Below, piece after piece: positions 43,235 to 54,482 of a stretch of DNA of 64,000 bases. The notes under the pieces were generated by a model, which was given only the letters and a program-made list of their open reading frames with translations, did no database searches and was not told the DNA's origin. The stretch is from positions 79,007,910 through 79,071,909 of the forward strand of contig JAUPFV010000001.1 in the NCBI GenBank assembly GCA_036936605.1, written 5' to 3'. Made by a program: the position numbers and the translations under genes. Origin of the DNA: Limnanthes douglasii subsp. nivea. Its lineage: Eukaryota; Streptophyta; Magnoliopsida; Brassicales; Limnanthaceae. Each line of letters begins with the position of its first letter. The first letter of the stretch is position 1.

Positions 43235-43561
43235 TGATAAGGAGATAATTCGCCAGAAAAATTAATAAGGGGTTGAGTATGAATATAAATTACTTGATAG
43301 GGCTATTATTGAATTTACTATCCTTTAGAGGCAAATTTATAAACCATTTATTTACTGAGGGACCAAAATCATAATAAAAACAGCCCACCAAGGATATTAA
43401 TGGGCTCATCTTCATTTACTATAAAAGGTGACCCACTTTCTTGGTAGGTGGGACATTCAGCATTATTCTATTCTCTTTGCACTTTCTCTCTCTACGCTCT
43501 CTCTCTAGTCACATCAGATTCAAGATCCGAGATATTCCATAAGTCATTTATTCTCTCATCA
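43235..43561 (+). repeat. 5' LTR of element C
   Basis: 327 bp; TATA box CTATAAAAGG near 43420 and the same CT-rich leader as in element B. Confidence 0.95.
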
Positions 43562-43580
43562 TTGGCGCCATCTGTGGGAA
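43562..43580 (+). other. Primer-binding site of element C
   Basis: TTGGCGCCATCTGTGGGAA immediately follows the LTR. This is probably closest to the family's original site. Confidence 0.8.
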
Positions 43581-43632
43581 TGCGTGATACCTAAAAAGGA
43601 ATTTTTTTTCTTTGAAAATCACGACCGAATAG

Positions 43633-46185
43633 ATGAATGACGAGGTTGTAGATGAGAGGGTTGGGAGAGAAATAGCTCGAGTCGTATTGTTATCCGAAGG
43701 CGAAGGAGCCCCGGGTCGAGAGCGCTATGTCCAAGGTCGGGACAAACGATCAACTCTTATCATGACCCGAAGACAGCTCCTGGAAGATATCGCTAGGCTG
43801 AACGCTAAAAGAGAGCGGGCACTAGACGAGAAAATGGTTCGGGAAGGAAAAGGCAAGGAACCGTTCGTGGATGACCGCAGTGGAGGCAACCCGACTGAGG
43901 GGAATCGTATCGAACCCCGACCTGTAAGGTATTATCGGGAGCCTCGTCCCGAGGAGGGGCAAAATACCAGAAAGCAGCAGTACCCGGAGGACCATCACGG
44001 CATTTCTACCAATTACACCTCGGACGATTCATCGGGAAGGGAGTATCAACGTCGGGAACGGCTAAGCAAACGCGCACAGAAATATCATGCCCGATGACAC
44101 CGAGGACCTCGGTCAGACTCTCTGAAGTACAAAAAGGGTAGCACCGAAAAGCAAACTCCAGTATCGTTTGAGAAATAGGAGATGCCCGCAGCCAGTCGGG
44201 AAGAGCGTGTAGCGCTTCCTCAAGTGCAATGGCCACCCTCGAACAGCCAGAACCAGGGGTACCGAACCAGCAGCCAGTTCGTTAACCCAGGGGATGAAGG
44301 TCTCTACGGGGTTCAGACAGAAGGACTCGGAGGCGGAGCTTTCGGATATGGGATGAACTGGAGGGCGTCCCCATTGTCAGACGAAATACTAGCGGGGCAG
44401 CTCCCGAAGCGGTTTGATATCTCCAAGTTGGAGAAGTACGATGGGAAAAAGGATCCGGATAACCACCTGGAAGCCTTCAAAAATTTCATGCTGAGTTTTG
44501 ACAATGACGATAAACTCCTATGTAGGGCGTTTTCGATGACTTTCCGAGATCGGGCGTCAAAGTGGTACAACCGACTACCACAAGGCAGCATCAAAAACTT
44601 CGGGATGTTCTGGACAATGTTCAGACAGCATTTCATCGGGAGCAAGAGCTTCCGAGCTAACGGAGACACTATTATGAATTGTAAACAGAGGTTGGGAGAG
44701 AGCCTCAGGGATTATACCAGGCGTTTTATCGATGCTAAGACTGACCTGGACCATTGCGAGGAAAATGTGGCGTTAACCGCATATCGTTTGGGTTTGCTCC
44801 CGGTACCGATGAAGCAATCGGTAACTAAGAAGCAAGCATTCACTTTTTCCGCCCTTCTGGCTCAAGTGGAAAAGCAAATATTGATCGAAGAAACCGAGGC
44901 GTCCAAACTGGCTGCACAAATTCAGCAGAACGCGCAAGCAGCGGTGGTGATAAGACAGGGGACTCAATCTCGCTACGCTCAAGCAGCCCAGCCAGTTAGC
45001 ACAATACATCCGACCCAATCCTTACCCGCCAAACCTGCGGCTCAACTAAGCCAGAAAACCAGGCAAACAAGTCAAACAGCCTCGAGACCCATATCTAACA
45101 AGTGGATCCGACCGGCTTATTTCGTCGACCTGACAGAATGTGTTTCGTCAATCTATGAAAAAACTAAAAAAAGCGGGATGTATCGAAGGCCTTTCCCGAT
45201 ACCAACGCCTCGGGACCAGAGGAAGAACCGCTATTGTCGTTATCACGAAGACGTGGGGCACGATACTAAGGACTGCATAGCCCTCAAGAAAGAAATACAG
45301 ATGCTCATAGAACACGGAAACCTCCTGGAATATGTTAAGAAAGCCCAGCAGAGCACAACTTCGAAGGAAGTCGCGATAATTCCGAAGCCCGAAACAGCTA
45401 TGACCATCTCTGAGGTAACCGACCCTTTCGATGTTTCTATTGAATACCTCGACCCCGAAGCAAACCGCAACATCATCGGGATCATCGAAGAGGAGGCAGA
45501 GGAAAGCGTCGGTAATGTCAGAAACCTTTGTGAATTGTTTGAATCTCTAACTATCTTCGGTGGAGATTCTATGGCAGGAACCACGCACTCTTCCAGGAAA
45601 AGGCATATTGTCAACCTAACCACCCAATTAGAGGCTCGACCTTATTCCCACTCTAGAAGTGTCCCATCACCGATCTTGCATTTCGACGAAGACGACATGA
45701 GAGATATAGCTGGCCCTCACGAGGAGGCCATTTTGATCGGGGCGACCATTGCAGGGGAGGAAGTCCGACGCATCTTGGTGGATACTGGCAGTTCGTCCAA
45801 CATAATCTTCGCGTCCACCTTCGCCAAGTTTAGGACACCTCCGGTCATCACACGGTCAGACCGTACCATAGTAGGGTTCACGGGGTCAGCAACTGACGTT
45901 ATAGGAGAATTCGAGGGCATCGTTCAGTTAGGCCACAGCCCATCTAAGAAGGAGGTCACCATTCTGTTCGTGGTGGTCGACGCACCGGCTTCCCATAACG
46001 CAATTTTTGGAAGATCATGGATATCGCGAATGCATGCGGTGTCATCTACAGTCCATCAGTGTTTGAAATATGTAATCGGCAACAATGTAGGTGTAGTCTG
46101 AAGTAGCCAGAAAGCGGCGCGGGAGTGTTACCGGGCAGCGTTGGCACCCAAGAAGGATCAAGAGATGGCTCAGGCGCGGGAATAG
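43633..46185 (+). pseudogene. gag-protease of element C
   Basis: ATG 43633 (MNDEVVDERVGREIARVV). One frame runs to TAG 46183-46185 with stops at 44095 (TGA; CGA in B), near 44176 (TAG) and 46099 (TGA; CGA in B), and no frameshift. The longest open piece, 44182-46101, holds the Retrotrans_gag domain, the zinc knuckle CRYHEDVGHDTKDC (45235-45276) and the protease motif ILVDTGSSSN. Differences from B are mostly single substitutions, and C is the better preserved copy of this gene. Confidence 0.9.
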
Positions 46186-46191
46186 CAGTTA
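46183..46191 (+). promoter_or_regulatory. Candidate readthrough stop TAG CAG TTA (element C)
   Basis: The stop is followed by an exact CARYYA hexamer at the protease-RT junction. This form, UAG-CAR-YYA, is the classic tobamovirus type. In this copy the downstream pol is damaged a few codons later by the deletion near 46197. Confidence 0.5.
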
Positions 46192-49105
46192 AAGGGGACA
46201 TAAAGGATGATCACCGTCGGGCACATAAAAGAAGCAAATTACCCGCTGTGGACCTCTAAACCCGTTCTGGTCAAGAAAAAAACGGGAAGTGGAGAATGTG
46301 CGTGGATTTCACCGACCTCAATCGGGCGTGTCCAAAGGACCCTTTCCTGATGCCAAGGATTGACCAATTGGTAGATTCGACTTCGGGAAATATGCTACTT
46401 TCATTCATGGATGCATACGCCGGCTATAATCAGATCAAGTTGCACCCAACAGATCAGGAAAACACCACGTTTATAACAGGCCGAGGTCTGTATTGCTACA
46501 AAGTCATGCCGTTCGGACTGAAAAATGTCAGGGTAACATACCAGAGGCTTGTTAATAAAACATTTGAGGGCCAAATCGGGAGGAATATGGAGGTGTACAT
46601 TGATGACATGTTAGTCAAGAGCGGCATTGACGGGGACCATCTTACCGATCTGAGAGAAACTTTTGATAACCTCTGGGGTATAAACCTCAAGCTCAACCCA
46701 GAAAATGCTCCTTTGGGGTCCGGTCAGGAAAATTTCTAAGTTTCTTCGTGAGCGAAAAAGGTATTGAAGTCGATCACATCCAACCCCGAGCTCTTACCGA
46801 CATGACCCCGCCTAAGAACATCAAGGAAGTCTAGATCCTAACCGGGCGTCTGGCTGCTTTAAATCGCTTTATCTCTCGTTCATCTGACAAATGCGCTCCC
46901 TTTTTTCAGGTCTTGAGACAAGCCAAGAATTTTGTGTGGACACCCGAATGTAACGAAGCATTCTTATGGATTAAACGATATCTGTCGTCCCCGAACCTCT
47001 TAACAAAGCCCTTAGCAGGCGAGACCCTTTTTCTCTACATTGCGATTACTGACTTTGCGGTTAGTGCGGCCTTGATCAGTGAGTCAGGACCAGCCCCTAC
47101 AGCGGTCTACTTTGTAAGCAAAAGCTTACTGGATGCGGAAACACGGTATTTGAGGCTGGAGAAAATGGCTTTAGCCTTAGTAACCGCAGCACGAAAGATG
47201 CGTCCGTATTTTCAAGCCCATCCTATCATAGTCCGCACCTCATTTCCGCTCAAGTACGTCCTCCAGCGACCGGACATGTCGGGGAGAATGTCCAAATGGT
47301 CGGTTGAACTAGGCGATTTCGACATCAACTTTGAACCGCGGACAGCCATCAAAGGCCAAATTCTGGCTGATTTTTTAGTAGAGTTTCATTCCGAACGTCC
47401 GGATCAGGATGCACCATCCAAAGAGGCCGAACCAAATGAGTGGACCATCCGCACCGACGGAGGGGCAAATGTCAATGGCTGCGGTTTCCATACTTCAAAC
47501 AACGAGGCTGAATACGAAGCTGCCCTGGCCGGACTACGGCTAGCGCAAGTTTGTGGTGCAAAGCAAGTACGCCTCGTAAGCGATTCCTAGATTCTGATAA
47601 ACCAAGCCTCGGGAATTGCGGAAGCTAGAAAAGAGAACCTGGTCCAGTACTTAGCAGCGCTAAGAGTACTAGCTGCCTCGTTTGTCAAAATCACGTATGA
47701 GCACGTCCCGAGGAGCGAAAATATGGTAATAGACTCCTTAGCAACGGCTTCCTGCTCAAGCAACTTTCCCTGGGTAACCGAGTAAGAAAATCCATCCATC
47801 ATTAAGCGAGAGGAGCTCGATAACCGACCTGAAATCGCTTGCCAGGTTTCCTCGGTAACAATTTCGGATTGGCGGCGTGATATCATAGCTTTCCTAGCCG
47901 AAGTACGACTACCTAGCAACGGTGCTTCGGCTCGAAAGGTTCGCAACAAGGCCCGAGGTTATGCGTTACTGGGCGACATACTATACAAGAAGTCATTCAG
48001 CCGCCCGTTGCTGAGATGTCTGGGGGTCAACGAGTCGCAGATAATTGTATCCGAACTACATGAAGGTGAGGGTGCGGAAAATTGTGGTTACAAGGCTTTG
48101 ATTAGGAGGATTTTTCTCGCAGGATTTTATTGGCCTACGATAACAGCAGACGCGCAGCAAATAGTAAAAACTTGCGACACTTGTCAGAGATTCGCGAACG
48201 CGATAAACGTACCTGCGGCTCCTTTAGAGTCCATATCAGAAGGATTGCCTTTCGACCGATGGGGAATTGACCTTTTAGGACCACTACCGATGGCATCCGG
48301 CGGGAGACAGACGATCGTGGTGGCGGTGGACTATTTTTCCAAGTGGGTAGAAGCCGAGCCATTGGCCGCTACTATGACCAAAGACATCATCAAGTTTATT
48401 TGGTCCAACATCTGTTGTCGCTTCGGGGTACCCCAGAGGCTAACCATGGATAACGGACCGCAATTCGACAGCGGAGAAATGAAAACTTTTTGTACAACTC
48501 ACAAGATCCGATAATGTTTCTCCGCTCCATTCCATCCCCAAGCGAATGGGCAGGTCGAAGTCACAAACCGAACCATTCTGGACGGACTCAAAAAGAACCT
48601 CGAAGGAAAGGCTGGTAAATGGCCGGACTACCTACAGGAAGTGCTATGGGCGTACCGAACCACACCTCAGACGGCAACCCATGAATCACCTTATGCTCTG
48701 GTCTATGGTATGGACGCGGTCACTCCAGCGGAGTCCATTTTTCCATCTTTCAGGATCGGGGCCTATGACGAAAACACAAACGAAGACGACAGACGGCTCG
48801 CTCTCGACCTCATCGAAGAGAAGTGGGGTCGCGCTCAGCTGAACTCTTTGCACTATCAGACCCTGATGAGAAGTCGATATGCATCTAAAGTACGCCGTCG
48901 GGAGTTTAAGGTCGGTGACAAGGTTTTGAGGCGCGTCTTCCTACACACCAAAGATAAAAGCCTTGGCAAGCTCGCCCCAAACTGGGAAGGACCATACAAA
49001 GTCATAGAAAAAATCAAGAGCGGGACATATCGTCTGCAAAACTAGCTCGGGCACTCGTTAAGACTACCTTGCAACATCAAACATCTGAAGTTGTATTTAG
49101 AATAA
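46186..49105 (+). pseudogene. pol of element C: RT, RNase H, aRNH, integrase
   Basis: Compared with B, about 325 bp are missing at the N-terminal side of RT. The A7 run at 46276-46282 has the same one-base contraction as B. RT continues with MCVDFTDLNRACPKDPF and YIDDM near 46594-46608. A further 1-nt loss near 46704 shifts the frame. RNase H follows at 46913 onward; aRNH keeps RTDGGANVNG and NNEAEYEAAL but has lost 20 codons between them. Stops lie at 47588 (TAG) and 47783 (TAA). Integrase (48008-49105) has GIDLLGPLPM and MDNGPQF, then the TAA at 48512-48514 shared with B, then the rest to NIKHLKLYLE with TAA at 49103-49105. One extra TAG lies near 49043. Confidence 0.9.
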
Positions 49106-49324
49106 TTTTACATGCCTGTAATTTGTTAAAACATTGCATGTAAGCACTTATTGGTCGGGGATGCACTCTTTTCTACCTCGGTGGCGCGAGAAGGTTTTAA
49201 TGGGGCATCATTAACGCCCGACCCCCCTGTTTGGGTTAATCAAAATTTTCTTTTGCCTTCCAATCTTTGAAGTATTACAAACTAGGTCAGCTGACGAGCT
49301 GATCGACATTTGTTCCCACTAATC

Positions 49325-49800
49325 TTGATTGATCTACATTTTAAATTTCCCGACCCTATGGGAAACGTTTCAATTTTATATTGATCTACAGAACCTTCAT
49401 AGGTTTTTCAGTGTTTAAGCTGATCTACATTTTAAATTTCCCGACCCTATGGGAAACGTTTCAATTTTATATTGATCTACAGAACCTTCATAGGTTTTTT
49501 AGTGTTTAAGCTGATCTACATTTTAAATTTCCCGACCCTATGGGAAATGTTTCAATTTTATATTGATCTACAAAACCTTCATAGGTTTTTCAGTGTTTAA
49601 GCTGATCTACATTTTAAATTTCCCGACCCTATGGGAAATATTTCAATTTCACATTGATCTACAGAATCTTCATAGGTTTTTCAGTATTTGCACTGATCTA
49701 CATTTTAAGCTTTCCCGACCCCAAGGGAAGTATTTCAGCCCTCTATTGGTTTGTGAAGCCTTCATAGGTCTTTCGGTATATAATTGACCCGCTTCTTAAA
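49325..49800. repeat. 91-bp tandem repeats, about 5 copies (element C)
   Basis: Same unit as at 20286-20790 in element B, with the same number and order of variant copies. The array was therefore already in this state before B and C separated. Confidence 0.93.
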
Positions 49801-50122
49801 TTACCCGACCCTACAGATCTAATTGGCCTAATCAATACTAGAGCCTTAATAGGCCTTTCTCTTGAATATCCCGACCCTTCATAGGTCTTTCGATTCCCAA
49901 ACCGATCTACATTGAACCAACGACCTCTCGTCAGGTTCTGACGATCACAAAGACAGTTATCAAATACAACATTCACAAAAACATGCAGTACGAACACAAT
50001 GAACGGATAAAGGGAAGTTCTATTTACAAAAGGTAATAGGGGGCTCCGCAGCCCCCAAAATAAGTCTGTTAACACAAAAAACAAAAAAACGATCACAAGA
50101 ACACAAAAAACAACGTCGGGAA

Positions 50123-52689
50123 TCAAACCTCTTCTTCCTCCGACTCGGGGTCATCCGATTCTTCATCTTCGATGCAAACTCCTGCAAGGCGATCACCTTC
50201 GGGCAGGTCCAACCACATTGACCCGAGGGGAAGGTCTAGGAAACGGTTGTGAAAGGATAGTACATACGAAGCTTTAGCATCGCCCACCTCTTTCTCCGCC
50301 CACTTCTTGCATTTCTCAGCAAAAGGTGTGTTGGCTGCTTTCAAGTTGGTAATCTCCTGTTCTAGGGCTGCGGCACGATCCTCCCCGGTCTTCCTAGTCC
50401 GTTCCAAAGCGGCCTCGGCCTCCTTGAGCTCCTTCTCTGCCAATTCCTGAGCCGCCTTGGCACCCTGCGCTTCCTCTTGCAAACCGACCACCTTCGCCTC
50501 CATCTCTGATAACTGGCGGTTCAGCTCCCCAGCCCGTCGTTCCTTAAGAGCCAAGGGGACTAGCATGTTGTACAAGGACAGAGCCAGCCCGTCGGTGATC
50601 TGCAACGGAAACAGGTGCGGACTACCAAGGACCGACAGCACCGGAAACTTTGTTCCACTTGAGGAAGTCGCGGCATCCGTAGGAGCGTTGGGGGGGCTAG
50701 CATCATCTTGAATCACCACTACGGGATCAACCATCGAGCCGCCCTTAGCTCCACCATACTAATCAAACAGCTTCGGCACGGTGACCCCGTCAGCACCAAC
50801 AACCGCCCCACTTTCCTTCTTGGAGCGTTATAGCTTTTTCACCTGCACTCCCTCCGCGTCGGCCCGGCCTTTTCTCTTCTGAACCAGCGCCTGGGTCCGC
50901 TCGGCCCCGCCACCCTCGGCAACGTTTCCCTCTTCTTGCGCTACCGCCCCTGACACTGCAGCCCCTACGTTACTCTCCCCGACCTCGTCGTCTGACTTTG
51001 GGCGCTTGCTAGGCGCCTTGTTGCGTTTTGGGAGATACAATTGGGATCCTGGCGCATCGGTCTTTGCGATCAGAACCTCCATGCTCGGGGGCTGTCGCAG
51101 TTGCTCGATAGTAAGCACCTCTGACGAACAACGCCAAAGATTGCTCAGGATCAAGTTGATATTTTTAAAGGCCCGGTGCATCGCCCGACCCAGTACTTCC
51201 GAGCATAATCTTTCAGCACCTGGAAAGTGACTTCACCTGCTGAGAAGTAGTCCTTCTTCAGCCCCTGCAGGAACTCCTTCGACACTACACAAGAGATCGG
51301 TACAATTTTTTTAAAAAAAAAAGTGGGATTACCATCGGGAACCCAAGTCCGAAGCAACCGCCTCTGGTTCTCCTTGCTGTAGGGGAGGTCATTCTCCCAG
51401 CAGTCGCTCAGAAATACGAAGCGATGCTTCCAGCCCTTATCGCCCTCAAGGAAATCATTAACTATCTTCCATTTGTTTGCCAGGGAAGAGTAGAAGAACG
51501 GAGACTTAGGAGACTTCGACAGCCCAGACATCGCAATGTACTCTTCCATAGGCATAACCCGACCCGACAGACGCGAGGCCATTATGCAGGCGTTGGGCGT
51601 TAGTTGGGAAGGGAAGATCTGGAGGGTGCGGAAGTATAGGGCGATCTCGGGATCTAGGGGGAACCGGAGGCCCCAATTAAACATCTCGGTGAAAACCACT
51701 ATCTCCCGCGATCGGACATGCACGGGGGTCTCCCCAGGGACCGGGAACCGAACAGTAATGCACTCTGGAATCCCCCAGCGAACCAGCAGCTCTTTTTGCT
51801 CAGCAACGGGAAAGTAGAGATACTTACCTTCAAAAAGAGAGACTACATTGCTCGAAGGAAGCCAGCGAAAGTAAGTAGTGGTTATGGCGGCCTCCACCTC
51901 TTCGGGAAGAGGATCCTCAGAAGGATTAGCAGCATTACCAGCAGCGGCGACGCTAACCTCCGCAGGTAAAACGTCGAGCTCAGACTCCTCGGCATTTGCT
52001 ACCGGAACTTGCTCGGAGCTAAAGGCAGTAGCAGCACCCGGATCGGACGGTCGAACCCGAGAATCTGTGGGACCAGCACTGCTACCGGTGTGAGCCACTT
52101 GAGCCTCGTTTTGTTGTCGGCGCGCCCGCTCGGGGTCCAACTCCTCTGGCGTCATCCGCCGCTGGTTAAGACCTAAAAAAGTTATGGCAGTATTAGTGCC
52201 GGTTCGGTACCCTCGTATGGAGGGAGTAAGTTGAACCATTTCGGGATGATTGCCTCATGTAGGAGAAGTTGGAGAGCTGGTTTCCCCCATAGTTAGAAAC
52301 TTGGTTTTGAAGGGGCGTCGGGGCAGTAAAGGGGGCGAAGTAGTGTAAGAGTTAACGGACGACGGCGTCGGGTGATCTGATCGGGAAACCGGAGAGCAGG
52401 GGGGACTACTACTAGAGGAAATGACAACGGTCTCTGGAGTTGGAACGGTCTCGGGAGTTAGAACGCCAAGTGGTTCGGGTGAAATGAAGGATTCGGCTGG
52501 GATCGGGGTAGCGAGGACAGGATCGTGGGGTTGCGGTACAGGTGTGAACGGTTTGGAATTAGAACCCCAAATCAATCCAGCACGTCGGTATTCTTCGGCG
52601 CGGTCACCGATGCTAGCCCACTCTTTGAAACCGAACACGGGTTTCTTCTTTTTCGTTATTAATTGCTGCTTCGGGTGTCTGGGTTTCAT
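50123..52689 (-). pseudogene. Antisense gene of element C
   Basis: ATG 52689 (MKPRHPKQQL). The first ORF closes at a TGA (52255-52257; CGA in B) and reopens at 52239. The Transposase_28-like domain is at about 51350-51860, with an internal loss of a few codons near 51590 (PNACIMASRLSGR where B has PNAWYTLMSCIMASRLSGR). The putative 48 bp intron (51285-51332) happens to be open in frame. A 1-nt deletion near 51190 shifts the frame after YARKYW. Basic cluster, coiled coil (50220-50560) and acidic tail ESDDPESEEEEV ending at 50123 match B. Further damage lies near 50760-50830. Confidence 0.8.
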
Positions 52690-52773
52690 AAAACAAGCAT
52701 TCCCTCTCTAGAAACGTTTGGACAGCACTTTCTCTCTCTAGAATGCCTCTGAGAGAAATCAGGATTTGTGAAG

Positions 52774-52893
52774 TATTTATAGGCAGTGTCATGGGACCGG
52801 GGAATATCAAACGACGAAAAGCAGCGGGAAGGCAAATAAGCTCCCTAAGAAATTGCGCTGGCAAGCACGCGTCGAGTTAATGGTTGACACGTG
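52774..52893 (-). promoter_or_regulatory. Promoter of the antisense gene in element C: G-box plus TATA
   Basis: CACGTG at 52888-52893 inside GACACGTGGCC, and TATAAATA on the minus strand at 52774-52781, 85-92 bp before the ATG. Spacing is identical to element B. Confidence 0.6.
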
Positions 52894-53290
52894 GCCTCCG
52901 TCATCTGACAAAAGCTCGCCTAGGCTAGGCATACGCAAAATGGGCCATTTCGACCCGGTTCACCACAAAGCCTGCCCACTACACTAGGCCCAGGAAGAAA
53001 CCAGCAAGAGAGCACGGGAGCCGACCCTATGAGGCTCAGGAGCCAAGTCAGAGCATTATTTAAGCGAAAGAAAACACCCGAACCTGGCCCTCGAACAAAA
53101 TTCAGAAGCACAAACAGCGGGAAGACAACAGCCTCCACAAAACCGACTTTATGATAAATATTTTAAGGATCAGATGCGCAAGAAAGAGGAAATCTGCCCG
53201 AGGCAGGGCAACCACCAACCATGATGTAAAGGACAGTGATTATTGTATTTTGACTCTTATAAGTCTTCGCTCCCGATGCTTACGAAGACT

Positions 53291-53300
53291 GGGGGGCTAC
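53291..53300 (+). other. Polypurine tract of element C
   Basis: GGGGGGCTAC directly before the 3' LTR. Confidence 0.75.
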
Positions 53301-53627
53301 TGATAAGGCGATAATTCGCCAGAATAAATAATAAGGGGTTGAGTATGAATATAAAATACTTGATAGGGCTATTATTGAATTTACTATCCTTTAGAGGCAA
53401 ATTTATAAACCATTTTTATTTACTGTGGGACCCAAATCATAATAAAAACAGCCCACCAAGGATATTAATGGGCCCACCTTCATTTACTATAAAAGGTCTC
53501 ACTTTCTTGGTAGGTGGGACATTCAGCATTATTCTATTCTCTTTGCACTTTCTCTCTCTACGCTCTCTCTCTAGTCACATCAGATTCAAGATCCGAGATA
53601 TTCCATAAGTCATTTATTCTCTCATTA
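53301..53627 (+). repeat. 3' LTR of element C
   Basis: 327 bp, about ten differences from the 5' copy, including small length changes around the TATA box. Confidence 0.95.
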
Positions 53628-54272
53628 GGTACAACAGTCACTTAGGACTCCATATAGTTATACTATTTTATGTACATATACTCTATTTAATCGGTACACT
53701 AGATATAACATTTAGTTTTTTTAGATGTTCCTCAAGGGTGAAACTATAGTTTTTTAAAAGTTTTACCTATTTTTATTGTCGCATGTTTAAATTTTTTCAT
53801 CTTTTTGCTTTAAGTCACAGTATAGTCCTTAATATGGTGTATTACAATAGATTATAAAAAAATTTCATTCTTCGAAATGGTAAAATAACTGCAGTAGTCG
53901 GGCTTTCATCTACTATATTGAATATTTGCTCTCACTTATCGTTTGATATAAACTTTATATCTTTTGGCTAATCCACAGAAACTTCGAATCTTGTAGGTGT
54001 AGTTGGTTGATATAATTTTGAAAAATCTTTCACCTTTTTAGTACCACATATTTTCCATCTTTAGAAATTTTATGTCATAACAATTTCATGTTTTATAATC
54101 AAAACTCACATTTGTCTAAATTCGCGTATAACTCATGATCTCATAATCTTAAATTGATTTGTGAGAATATGGCCACTTTTTTAAGTTAGTAAAAAATCAT
54201 CTTTATAGACAAAATGTAAATATTATTTGCGGTAAGTATGCTTAGTTCCCGATAATCTATACACTATCTTAA

Positions 54273-54482
54273 AGATTCTTATTTCTTCTTGAATAATATA
54301 AAATCTCCTCTAGGTGATACACTTGAACTTATAAATCTTTGACTTTATAGCTCTAATATTTTTCTTTTTAGTTCTTGAGATTCTTCTTTCTTCTTGAATA
54401 ATATAAAATCTCATCTAGATGATACACTTGAACTTATAAATCTTTGACTTTATAACTCTAATATTTTTCTTTTTAGTTCTTG
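54273..54482. repeat. 105-bp tandem duplication
   Basis: AGATTCTTATTTCTTCTTGA at 54273 recurs as AGATTCTTCTTTCTTCTTGA at 54378; the copies run on nearly identically through GATACACTTGAACTTATAAA. Confidence 0.9.

Larger units (their letters stand above)
43235..53627 (+). mobile_element. Element C: full-length Tat LTR retrotransposon, sister of B
   Basis: LTRs of 327 bp at 43235-43561 and 53301-53627 with an exact target duplication GGTAC (43230-43234 and 53628-53632). The 3' LTR ends TTA instead of TCA. Gene order and sequence match element B almost base for base. Private lesions are a deletion of about 325 bp at the start of RT (near 46197), a 60 bp in-frame loss in aRNH (near 47483), and several nonsense codons. 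The A7 contraction in RT and the TAA in integrase are shared with B. LTR divergence by eye is about 3%. Confidence 0.95.
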
